From an uncultured Dorea sp. (GTDB lineage: Bacteria; Bacillota; Clostridia; Lachnospirales; Lachnospiraceae): a stretch of 31,260 nucleotides of DNA. Below, in pieces: positions 23,098 through 30,600 of the stretch. Position 1 is the first letter of the stretch; each line of letters starts with the position of its first letter. Position numbers and translations under genes: made by a program. The stretch covers positions 1 to 31,260 of the forward strand of contig CAJUMF010000039.1 in NCBI GenBank assembly GCA_910586965.1, written 5' to 3'. The notes under the pieces are model-generated. The model saw nothing but the letters and a program-made list of their open reading frames with translations. It was not told the origin of the DNA and ran no database searches.

Positions 23098-24176
23098 TCC
23101 TCTACCCCCTTACTTTTTGCCAGTTCTCCATATTCACTGGAAAACAGAATACAATCTGTTTTCATTTTTCCTCCGGCGCGGTTTTCCATATAATAGCAGA
23201 TACGCTTTGCAATCTGCTCCATGACCTGCTGTAATTTCCCGCTTTCCTCTATAATAGAAACTGCTTCTTCCGTTGTCACGCATTCCAATATTCTTCTTAC
23301 CTGTAAAGGTTCTATCTGCTCCTTTACGGAAAATGCCGCAAGAAGCTCCATCCTGCAATCTGCTTCTTTGGAATGGGTATTCATAATTCCACCTGCAACC
23401 TTAATCAGTTTGCCTATATGACCTGTCAGAAGCATTTTCTGAAATCCCATTTCCACTGCCATATCAATGGTTGCACCGATAAAATTGCTGCATTTCACAC
23501 TTTTGTCCAAATCATATCCATATGTTTTCCTAATAAACTCCAAACCATAATTTCCCGGCGAAACGGCAACATAATCAAATCCTAAAACCCTTCTTTGACG
23601 CAATTCTATCCGAATGGTATCAATAAGTGCCTGACTGCTCATAGGCTCCACAATGCCACTCGTCCCTAATATGGAAATACCGTCAACAATGCCAAGTCTT
23701 GGATTAAAAGTACGTTCGCACAGCTTTTCACCTTCCGGCACTGAAATCTCAATCCGAAGGCTGCCTTTATAATCTGCCAGTCTGCAAACTTCTAATACTT
23801 CTTTTTTTATCATCTCCCTCGGAACACGATTGATTGCCGCGTTGCCTACAGGCTGGTCAAGTCCCGGTTTTGTCACTCTCCCCACACCTATTCCGCCTTC
23901 AATGATAATTTGTTCCTTCACACTTTCTTCTGCATACGAAACTTTCGCACAAATCCATGTACCTGTTGTAATATCCGGATCATCCCCGCCGTCCTTTTCT
24001 ACAGCGCATCGCACCTCGTTTTCGCTACGCATGATGTCCAAAATATTTGCCCTATACGGAATCCCTTTTGGCGTTTCTATTGTAATTTCCGTCTTTTTTA
24101 ATCCTGTCAGCAGCATATAAGCTGCGGCTTTTGAAGCCGCAGCCGCGCAGCTTCCGGTCGTAAAACCATATCGCAT
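23061..24176 (-). CDS. cbiD: Cobalt-precorrin-5B C1-methyltransferase (CbiD)
   Basis: A 371-residue SAM-dependent methylase of the anaerobic pathway acting at C1. The family opening Y-G-F-T-T-G-S-C-A-A-A-A-S-K-A-A is intact, as are D-D-P-D-I-T-x-G and G-R-V-T-K-P-G-L, and the later L-L-T-G-H-I-G-K-L-I-K-V-A-G-G. AAGGGAAG precedes the ATG, 15 nt after cbiC. The C-terminal end overlaps cbiF. Confidence 0.95.
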   Translation of the reverse strand: MRYGFTTGSCAAAASKAAAYMLLTGLKKTEITIETPKGIPYRANILDIMRSENEVRCAVEKDGGDDPDITTGTWICAKVSYAEESVKEQIIIEGGIGVGRVTKPGLDQPVGNAAINRVPREMIKKEVLEVCRLADYKGSLRIEISVPEGEKLCERTFNPRLGIVDGISILGTSGIVEPMSSQALIDTIRIELRQRRVLGFDYVAVSPGNYGLEFIRKTYGYDLDKSVKCSNFIGATIDMAVEMGFQKMLLTGHIGKLIKVAGGIMNTHSKEADCRMELLAAFSVKEQIEPLQVRRILECVTTEEAVSIIEESGKLQQVMEQIAKRICYYMENRAGGKMKTDCILFSSEYGELAKSKGVEEWFILLGQEQAQ

Positions 24177-24191
24177 TTCTATCTTCCCTTC

Positions 24192-24827
24192 TTAAAGTTG
24201 ATACAATGCGGCATTACAAATTGCCGCAGCGATATTACTTCCACCTTTTCGTCCTCTGTTAATGATGTATGGAATATTTGTTTTTAATATAAGTTCTTTT
24301 GCCGCTTCCACATTGACAAATCCCACCGGAACGCCAATAATAAAGGCTGGCTTCCAATCCATTTTTTCCATCATTTCATACAGCTTTATCAGAGCAGTTG
24401 GTGCATTGCCGATTGTAAAAATAACTGGTTTTTCAATCGTTGCCGCTTTTTCCATGCTGACCGCTGCCCGTGTCATATTTCTTTGCTTTGCCAAAAGCGC
24501 AATATGTTCATTTGCCATAAAGCAATGCGCCTCCCCACCAAACTTTGCAAGCACCTTTTTATTGATTCCTGCCAATGCCATATTGGTATCTGTCACGATA
24601 TCAGCTCCGTTTTTTATCAACTTTTTCAAGATTTCCACTGCTCCTTTGGAATAGCAAAGCGTTTCGGCATAATCAAAGTCCGCGCTGGTATGTATTACCC
24701 GCTTTGTAATTAACTCCTCTTCTTTGGGGAGACTGATATTTCTCTTCAAAAGTTCTTCTGTAATGATTTCAAAGCTCCGTTTTTCAATTTCCTCCGGCGG
24801 CAGATATTCTATTTTAGAATGTTCCAT
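24192..24827 (-). CDS. cbiC: Cobalt-precorrin-8 methylmutase (CbiC)
   Basis: A 211-residue enzyme moving the methyl group from C11 to C12 to form cobyrinate. The catalytic His46 lies in R-V-I-H-T-S-A-D-F-D-Y-A; D-T-N-M-A-L-A-G-I and I-G-V-P-V-G-F-V-N-V-E-A-A-K are the other family blocks. Typical length. GGGAGATGG precedes the ATG, 17 nt after the cobD gene. Confidence 0.95.
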   Translation of the reverse strand: MEHSKIEYLPPEEIEKRSFEIITEELLKRNISLPKEEELITKRVIHTSADFDYAETLCYSKGAVEILKKLIKNGADIVTDTNMALAGINKKVLAKFGGEAHCFMANEHIALLAKQRNMTRAAVSMEKAATIEKPVIFTIGNAPTALIKLYEMMEKMDWKPAFIIGVPVGFVNVEAAKELILKTNIPYIINRGRKGGSNIAAAICNAALYQL

Positions 24828-24844
24828 GTTCCATCTCCCATTTG

Positions 24845-25858
24845 CTATAAGTTTTCCAGTAAAATCTTATTTTGGTTTCTGTTCTTTACTGCAATACGGT
24901 AAAATCCTTTTCCTAATCCCCTGAAATTACTGCAATCCCTAATTAAAATTCCTTTTTTCAGCAACTTCTCATATAAGGGTTTATCACTGTATATCGTGAT
25001 AAAATTCGATACAGACGGAAATGTCCTCAATCCTATTTGCATAAGTTCTTTTTCCATAAACTGTCGTTCTTCTTCAATATAAATTTTTGTTTTCTCAATA
25101 AACTCTGCCTGCTTAGCACAGATACATCCCGCTTCCTGCGCAAAACAGGAAAGATTCCATTCAGGAAGTTGTCCGGCTATTTTTGTATGTACCACATTAT
25201 TTTTACACACCAGATACCCTAAACGCACTCCCGGAATTGTAAAGATTTTTGTGAAAGTCCTTACAATAATCAGATGATCATATTCCTCTATCTCAGACAA
25301 TAAAGAAAGCTGATTTCCACAAAATTCAATAAAGCATTCGTCTACTACCACATAAATCCCTTTATTCTCACAATACAAGAGCAACTCTTTCACCAGCTCT
25401 CTGTCTAAAAGATTTCCAATCGGATTATTTGGATTGGCAAGGAAAAGAAGATCCACATCTTCTGTCAAGATACGCTTCATCTTCTCTTCCAAACAAAAGT
25501 TATTTTCCTGATTCATCTCATAATAAATAATTTCGCCATCCACTGACTTTGCCGCATATTCATATCCATAAAAGGAAGGCACTGGTATCACGACCTTCCC
25601 CGGTTTTATCCCATGAACAATCGCCATAAAAAGTTCTGATGCCCCATTTCCGAATATCAAATATTCCTTTGGCACTCCAAGAAATGTACTGATCGCCTCT
25701 CTTAATCTTTCCGCTTCCATATCAGGATATTCCCCACACATCTCAACCGCCTTATGAAGTGCTGTTTTTACACATTCCGGTGTACCAAGCGGATTTACAT
25801 TAATTGAAAAATCAATATCCACATGATTCCTGTAAATATCTCCTCCATGAATGCTCAT
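24845..25858 (-). CDS. cobD: Threonine-phosphate decarboxylase (CobD), PLP enzyme
   Basis: A 337-residue fold-type I PLP enzyme that makes the (R)-1-aminopropan-2-yl phosphate linker from threonine phosphate. The PLP lysine is Lys204 in T-F-T-K-I-F-T-I-P-G-V-R-L-G-Y; A-N-P-N-N-P-I-G at 141-148 and D-F-S-I-N-V-N-P-L-G at the start are aminotransferase-family features matching CobD. The start at 25858 follows AAAGGAG; the ATG at 25876 lacks such a site. Length fits a CobD without the C-terminal metal-binding tail seen in some homologues. A 112-nt hairpin-bearing gap separates it from cbiB. Confidence 0.92.
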   Translation of the reverse strand: MSIHGGDIYRNHVDIDFSINVNPLGTPECVKTALHKAVEMCGEYPDMEAERLREAISTFLGVPKEYLIFGNGASELFMAIVHGIKPGKVVIPVPSFYGYEYAAKSVDGEIIYYEMNQENNFCLEEKMKRILTEDVDLLFLANPNNPIGNLLDRELVKELLLYCENKGIYVVVDECFIEFCGNQLSLLSEIEEYDHLIIVRTFTKIFTIPGVRLGYLVCKNNVVHTKIAGQLPEWNLSCFAQEAGCICAKQAEFIEKTKIYIEEERQFMEKELMQIGLRTFPSVSNFITIYSDKPLYEKLLKKGILIRDCSNFRGLGKGFYRIAVKNRNQNKILLENL

Positions 25859-25970
25859 CCTTGCTCCTTTCATCATCTATTCCACATATTCCGCAGTACA
25901 CAGTTCGCAGGCATTCGCCCTATGCATCCGCATTCTGAAAAAATTGTCAGCAAGCTGCCATTTTTTCAGA
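25859..25970 (-). other. Intercistronic gap with hairpins between cbiB and cobD
   Basis: The gap contains a near-perfect hairpin (25935-25969): CTGAAAAAAT pairs with ATTTTTTCAG, and CAGC with GCTG inside. On the minus strand the inner stem is followed by AATTTTTT, so it resembles a weak terminator or attenuator. The rest is GC-richer than its surroundings, with GCGGATGC and CGCAGG-like palindromic pieces. Together with the gap at 28809-28912 it looks like an inserted intergenic repeat element. Confidence 0.5.
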
Positions 25971-26987
25971 TTACGGATGCGCACTGCTCATTACTATTGC
26001 GTACATTACCAGCAGACATAACACCTCACACAGCCATGCAGTAATGTACATTAAATGATTCGCCCGTTTTATATCCTCATATTCTACCCCTCGTACCGCA
26101 TCGCCTATATGCGGTTTCTTTACTGTCTTTCCAAAATAACTGGCATCTCCTGCAAGCTGTATAGAAAGCGCACCGGCGCATATCGCCTCAGTCTGACCTG
26201 AATTTGGACTTGTATGTTTTTTGCGATCCCTTTTATAAATCGTCCATGCACCTTTTCCCGAAAATTGTCTGCCTGCCAAAAAAGATGCAGTAATCATAAG
26301 ACAGGCACTGATTCTTGCCGGAAAAAAATTCACAAAATCATCCAGCTTTGCTGCTGATCTTCCGAAATACAGGTACTTTTCATTTTTATATCCAATCATG
26401 GAATCCATTGTATTTACCGCTTTATATAAAAATCCAAGTACCGGACCGCCAACTGCCAGATACAGCATTGGTGCAATCACTCCGTCAGAGGTGTTCTCTG
26501 CCACCGTTTCTATCGCTGCTTTTGCAACACCCTCTTCGTCCAGATGTTTCGTATCTCTGCCTACAATCATGGAAACAGCTTTCCTTGCCTGCTCCATATT
26601 GCCATTTTTCAGACATTGATAGACTTTCATACTCTCTACCTTCAGACATTTTACTGCAAGTATCTGATAAGTCATAATACACTCCACCACCACTCCCAGA
26701 ACCGGATGAAGCCAATTTGCCATAAACAGCAGAAAAAAAGTAACTGCTACCACGCTGATAATCACAATAAGCACAAGTCCTATTCCCTGTCGAAACGCTC
26801 TCCCATTACTATCTTCCTTACTATCTTTCCCTCTTATCCCCATTCCACGAAGTACTTTTTCGGCTCCTTCTATCAGTTTTCCAATCAAACGGATTGGATG
26901 CGGCAAATAATAAGGATCACCTAAAACCAAATCCAAAAGAAATCCCATGAAAAAGGCTATCATGTGATAATTTATCCAATGCCTCAT
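25971..26987 (-). CDS. cbiB: Adenosylcobinamide-phosphate synthase (CbiB), membrane
   Basis: A 338-residue integral membrane enzyme attaching aminopropanol phosphate to adenosylcobyric acid. Hallmarks are L-D-L-V-L-G-D-P-Y-x-x-P-H-P-I-R near residue 17-32, V-G-R-D-T-K-x-L-D, E-T-V-A-E-N-T-S-D-G-V-I-A-P, and K-x-x-x-T-x-D-S-M-I-G-Y-K-N. Four to five hydrophobic segments. Its ATG overlaps the stop of the phosphatase gene (ATGA). The last residues (S-S-A-H-P) are encoded by sequence resembling the downstream palindromic element and may be a replaced tail. Confidence 0.95.
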   Translation of the reverse strand: MRHWINYHMIAFFMGFLLDLVLGDPYYLPHPIRLIGKLIEGAEKVLRGMGIRGKDSKEDSNGRAFRQGIGLVLIVIISVVAVTFFLLFMANWLHPVLGVVVECIMTYQILAVKCLKVESMKVYQCLKNGNMEQARKAVSMIVGRDTKHLDEEGVAKAAIETVAENTSDGVIAPMLYLAVGGPVLGFLYKAVNTMDSMIGYKNEKYLYFGRSAAKLDDFVNFFPARISACLMITASFLAGRQFSGKGAWTIYKRDRKKHTSPNSGQTEAICAGALSIQLAGDASYFGKTVKKPHIGDAVRGVEYEDIKRANHLMYITAWLCEVLCLLVMYAIVMSSAHP

Positions 26988-27646
26988 ATTTCCGCTACCA
27001 CCTTTATCTGTAGATTATCTTCCTGTGTTGTCCTGCCATTCACTCCCGTCAGTCTGCATACATAACCCCTGCCATTTGACACCTGACAGTCAAAATAATC
27101 TTTTCCGCCATACAAACTCAGCAATGACATAATCGTTCCCCCATGAACAATCATTCCTGCCAAAGCGGGCTTCTTAACCCTATTCCTGCCGAATAGCATA
27201 GAGGTATCCCCGCAGGGGGCTGCCTTTTGTGCTAAAACATGACTCAATTCATGACACATTCTTATAAAGCCGCCTTTACAACGCAGGATAAAATCTTTTC
27301 TGCTTTCTCCCTCTGGAAAATCCAGTGTGCCTCCGCTGCGAAGCCACTCCTGATATTCTGCATTATCCTTTAATTCTTCATAATTTCTATATTCAAACCG
27401 TCCGAAATTTATTTCTTCCCATTCTGGAATAATAATCGGGCATAATGTGGGATAAATAATTTTAGCAGTTTCCGTACATCTTTTCATGGGACTGGTAAAC
27501 AGGTACTCCACATCAGGATAAAGTTTCCGCATTTTAAAAGATTCCAATATTTCTATCCCTTCTCCTGAAAGGGATTCGTCTGTTTTTCCCAGATATCTTC
27601 GTTCTTTGTTTGCCTGCGTTACACCATGCCGGATGAATGCCAGCAT
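26984..27646 (-). CDS. Histidine phosphatase, CobC-like (alpha-ribazole phosphatase candidate)
   Basis: A 220-residue member of the histidine phosphatase (phosphoglycerate mutase-like) family. The phosphohistidine motif is F-I-R-H-G-V-T at residues 4-10 and the second catalytic His is in I-V-H-G-G-T-I-M; E-I-N-F-G-R-F-E carries the acid residue. In this cobalamin operon the likely job is removing phosphate from alpha-ribazole phosphate or cobalamin phosphate. An insertion around residues 145-165 (Q-K-A-A-P-C-G-D-T-S region) is unusual. The ATG at 27646 overlaps the stop of the cobU-like gene (TAATG) and gives the normal family start; an ATG at 27673 is an alternative with a strong but distant ribosome binding site. 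Confidence 0.85.
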   Translation of the reverse strand: MLAFIRHGVTQANKERRYLGKTDESLSGEGIEILESFKMRKLYPDVEYLFTSPMKRCTETAKIIYPTLCPIIIPEWEEINFGRFEYRNYEELKDNAEYQEWLRSGGTLDFPEGESRKDFILRCKGGFIRMCHELSHVLAQKAAPCGDTSMLFGRNRVKKPALAGMIVHGGTIMSLLSLYGGKDYFDCQVSNGRGYVCRLTGVNGRTTQEDNLQIKVVAEI

Positions 27647-28029
27647 TATTTGATTTTCTGTCCAATCCCGCATATGATGCGCTCTACCTCCTCTGCTCTC
27701 ATTGCAAGCTGCACAAGAATCCTTCCTGTACGTTCCCTGTATTCTCTCTCAAACGGATCTATTGGAACAATCCCGTTTCCAATCTCATCACATATAATAA
27801 TACAGTCCTCATTGCAGTCCAAAAATGACATAATTTCATCTTCCGGACATCCCCCGCTCACCATACGGCTCTTAACCCACTGATGAAAGTGATTGATAAC
27901 CACTATGTTCTTATTTAATTTTCTATCATTTGGCAAAACACCATCCCACACCATATTTTTTTGCACATCATATTTCAGAAGTACATATTCCAATTTTCCC
28001 TGCGCAGTTCCGCCTATTATTAGTTTCAT
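27646..28029 (-). CDS. Short second CobU-like protein
   Basis: A 127-residue protein resembling adenosylcobinamide kinase CobU at both ends only. The N-terminus has a P-loop variant, I-I-G-G-T-A-Q-G-K-L, and the C-terminus reads D-E-I-G-N-G-I-V-P then R-x-R-x-x-x-G-R-I-L-V-Q-L-A-x-R-A, as in CobU. It lacks the middle segment with the guanylated His (H-R-x-x-R type), and is about 50 residues short. A complete CobU is encoded at 28913-29503. It may be a regulatory or partner subunit, or a kinase-only paralogue; activity cannot be assumed. ATG 28029 follows GGAAAGAG; 5 nt after cobS. Confidence 0.75.
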   Translation of the reverse strand: MKLIIGGTAQGKLEYVLLKYDVQKNMVWDGVLPNDRKLNKNIVVINHFHQWVKSRMVSGGCPEDEIMSFLDCNEDCIIICDEIGNGIVPIDPFEREYRERTGRILVQLAMRAEEVERIICGIGQKIK

Positions 28030-28034
28030 CTTTT

Positions 28035-28808
28035 TCACTCTTTCCATATAAAAATATCAATAAATGCTGCAACTACTACAATACATCCTTCGCAAAAAAG
28101 TACAAAAAATCCAGCCGTATCGCCGGTCACTCCCCCAAATTCCTTCCTGCTGCGATAATAATAATAAACCAGCGTTAAGACAGCCGCCGCTGCCACAATC
28201 AAACCTGCGGGAAAAGACTGGAAACACATCAAGCCAACACATAGCGCACTCTGTAAAGATAATGAGCCTTTCACAACCTTTTTATGGGAACTGTCTGCGA
28301 AAGTATAAAGCATACCATCTTTTTTTGCGAGTGGAAAGGAAACGGCACTAATACCGCACAAACAGCGCGACAGGAAAAAGCCACAGCATACAATCTTTAA
28401 CATTGCATCACTTTCTATTTCCGAAAATGTACCAAAAAGAACCAATCCATAAGCAGCGAGCATAATGACTGCAAAAGCGCCAATATGGGAATCCTTTAAT
28501 ATTTCCAGCTTTCTCTCCTTTGGGCTATAAGAATGTATCGCATCCATCGTGTCCATAAATCCATCTACATGAAATCCACCCGTAATAAAAATCGGAATAG
28601 CCATCCCTATCACTGTCCTGCACCCAACCCCTATATGGTAAACGCCGCATAAATAATTCCAGAAATAAATGCTACCGCCAATCAGTGCCCCTATCCACGG
28701 AAAAAAACAAAAAACATATTTCATGTCATCTTCTTTCCATTCAAATTGGGGAACAGGAATTTTAGAATAAATGGATACTGCTATAAAAAAGGATTTTATC
28801 ACTTGCAT
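28035..28808 (-). CDS. cobS: Adenosylcobinamide-GDP ribazoletransferase (cobalamin synthase CobS)
   Basis: A 257-residue integral membrane enzyme joining adenosylcobinamide-GDP to alpha-ribazole (phosphate). The family block G-G-F-H-V-D-G-F-M-D-T-M-D-A-I (metal-binding acidic residues) and K-D-S-H-I-G-A-F-A-V are present, then several hydrophobic helices, and G-G-V-T-G-D-T-A-G-F near the end. AAAGGAAACAGG precedes the ATG. It is separated from cobU by 104 nt and followed closely by the cobU-like gene. Confidence 0.95.
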   Translation of the reverse strand: MQVIKSFFIAVSIYSKIPVPQFEWKEDDMKYVFCFFPWIGALIGGSIYFWNYLCGVYHIGVGCRTVIGMAIPIFITGGFHVDGFMDTMDAIHSYSPKERKLEILKDSHIGAFAVIMLAAYGLVLFGTFSEIESDAMLKIVCCGFFLSRCLCGISAVSFPLAKKDGMLYTFADSSHKKVVKGSLSLQSALCVGLMCFQSFPAGLIVAAAAVLTLVYYYYRSRKEFGGVTGDTAGFFVLFCEGCIVVVAAFIDIFIWKE

Positions 28809-28912
28809 ACCTGTTTCCTTTCGCCGCTATTATTTTATATGCACAGCTCACGGAGCGGAAATCACTGCTTTCGCAGTCCGTTCGCGCGCGGAAAATCCTA
28901 CAAAGCGGGATT
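28809..28912 (-). other. GC-rich hairpin gap between cobU and cobS
   Basis: In an AT-rich operon with overlapping genes, this 104-nt gap carries a GC-rich core (28840-28910). The minus-strand RNA can form ACTGC-GAAA-GCAGT (28877-28864), a GNRA-looped hairpin, and AAAATCC/GGATTTT (28914-28892), which begins inside the cobU stop codon. Weak as terminators. Likely an inserted palindromic repeat or an mRNA processing or stability element. Confidence 0.5.
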
Positions 28913-29503
28913 TTATTTTAAAGTTACCGGAATCCCTGCTACCACTTCCACTACCCGGTCAGCCAATGCCGCAAGTTTTTGATTAATCTTTCCCATTGCC
29001 CGAATATACTTCGTTGTTGTTTCATCGTAAGTAATTCCATCTTCAAATACGTTATTGCTTACCACAACTAAATGATTTGTCTGCTCTTTCAGCATCTTTA
29101 TATCTCGTATGACATTTTCCGTAACCTGTATTTCCGTCATAGTTTTTTTCTCTGAAAACATCTCATTTGCCGTCAAATTAGAGATACATTCCAGCAAAAC
29201 AGCCCTGTCTCCATCTTCCATTTTTTCCAGTGCGCTGGAAATCCGTACAGGCTGCTCAATCGTGAAAAAACCTTTCCCATTTCTTAGCTTCCTATGTCTA
29301 TCAACCTTTTTCCTTCCCTCGTCATCAAAAACCTGCATCGTTGCAAGATAATATTTTTTTGGAATGTTAAGCTTGAAATCACTTAGCGAAGTATTTTCGG
29401 ACTTAGTGATTTCCTTCACACTTTCCTGTGCAAGCGAAACAGTCACTTTCTCCGCATAAGAAGATTTGCCGCTTCCACTTCCTCCAACAACCAAAACCAT
29501 CAT
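28913..29503 (-). CDS. cobU: Adenosylcobinamide kinase / guanylyltransferase (CobU)
   Basis: A 196-residue bifunctional enzyme that phosphorylates adenosylcobinamide and adds GMP. The P-loop V-G-G-S-G-S-G-K-S is at residues 6-14; the GMP-accepting His is probably H70 in D-R-H-R-K-L-R; V-V-S-N-N-V-F and the C-terminal K-I-N-Q-K-L-A-A-L-A-D-R-V complete the family pattern. An extra stretch of about 20 residues (28-48) follows the P-loop helix. The ATG at 29503 overlaps the cobT stop (TAATG); a second ATG follows directly. Confidence 0.93.
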   Translation of the reverse strand: MMVLVVGGSGSGKSSYAEKVTVSLAQESVKEITKSENTSLSDFKLNIPKKYYLATMQVFDDEGRKKVDRHRKLRNGKGFFTIEQPVRISSALEKMEDGDRAVLLECISNLTANEMFSEKKTMTEIQVTENVIRDIKMLKEQTNHLVVVSNNVFEDGITYDETTTKYIRAMGKINQKLAALADRVVEVVAGIPVTLK

Positions 29504-30600
29504 TATGATAAATACCTTTCATATTGTTCCACTTTAATGTCCGAAAACAAAGTTCTTTTACGATAAACACACAATGTCATTTCCAATAGCGACAGCATCA
29601 TCACAGCTCCCGTTCCTTCGCCCAATGCCATTCTGCCGTCTATCACAGGCTCTAACCCTAATTCCTTCATAAGTTTCTCCACTGCTGGTTCCTTGCCTTT
29701 ATGCGACGGAATCAGATACCCTATTGTTCCCTGTACAATTCTTTCTGAAAGCAGTGCCGCTACTATGCTAATCACGCCATCAAGCACAATTGGTATATGA
29801 AAAACGCCGCCGCCAATGCAAATTCCAACAAGCCCGGCAATATCCAATCCTCCGACTGTTTGGAGCACAATAAGAGGTTCCGCTTCATAAAGTTTATACT
29901 TTTTGACTGCCTCAGTGATCATCTGCTTTTTACGCTGTAATTTTTCATCGCAAAGTCCGGCACCCCTTCCAGTCACTTCATCTGCCCCACATCTTAACAA
30001 TGCCGCTGCAACCGCACTGCTCGTTGTCGTATTTCCAATCCCCATTTCCCCGGTTGCGAGAATTTGATATCCTTTCCTTTTACATTCGTCCACAATTTCT
30101 ATACCAGTAAAAATTGCCCTGACAGTTTCTTCTCTCGTCATAGCCGGCTCCTTACGAAAGTTTCTGGTTCCGCAGCGGACTTTTTTGTTACGCACTCCTG
30201 CAATCTGTTCTTTTCCATTGATTCCAATATCTACAGGAATCGTGCCCGCCCCTATCTTCGCTGCCATTTTTCCTACGGATGATGCACCCCTTCCCATCTG
30301 CGCTGCTACTGCCGCTGTGACTTCCTGACCGGACTGGCTAATGTCTTCCTCTACAATTCCATTATCTGCGCACATGATGATGACAGCTTTTTTTGAAATA
30401 TCAATTTCATCCGTACCTAAAATCGCGCCAATCTGTGCGGTGATCGTTTCAAATCTTCCCATCCCATCAAGAGGCTTGGCTATGGAATCCCAATTTTTCA
30501 ATACCTTTTTGTATATTTTACAGTCCGGTTCCTGCAAATTAAGTTTCTTCAATGTTTCCTCTGTACGGTTATCTAATATGTGCCTCCCTGAGTATTCCAT
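29503..30600 (-). CDS. cobT: Nicotinate-nucleotide-dimethylbenzimidazole phosphoribosyltransferase (CobT)
   Basis: A 365-residue enzyme activating the lower-ligand base as alpha-ribazole phosphate. Family features: D-S-I-A-K-P-L-D-G-M-G-R near residue 38-49, C-A-D-N-G-I-V-E-E, G-E-M-G-I-G-N-T-T-T-S-S-A, and the catalytic Glu in M-A-L-G-E-G-T-G-A-V. Normal length. GGAGG precedes the ATG, which lies inside the cobQ end (32-nt overlap). Lower-ligand specificity (DMB or another base) cannot be read from sequence. Confidence 0.95.
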   Translation of the reverse strand: MEYSGRHILDNRTEETLKKLNLQEPDCKIYKKVLKNWDSIAKPLDGMGRFETITAQIGAILGTDEIDISKKAVIIMCADNGIVEEDISQSGQEVTAAVAAQMGRGASSVGKMAAKIGAGTIPVDIGINGKEQIAGVRNKKVRCGTRNFRKEPAMTREETVRAIFTGIEIVDECKRKGYQILATGEMGIGNTTTSSAVAAALLRCGADEVTGRGAGLCDEKLQRKKQMITEAVKKYKLYEAEPLIVLQTVGGLDIAGLVGICIGGGVFHIPIVLDGVISIVAALLSERIVQGTIGYLIPSHKGKEPAVEKLMKELGLEPVIDGRMALGEGTGAVMMLSLLEMTLCVYRKRTLFSDIKVEQYERYLS

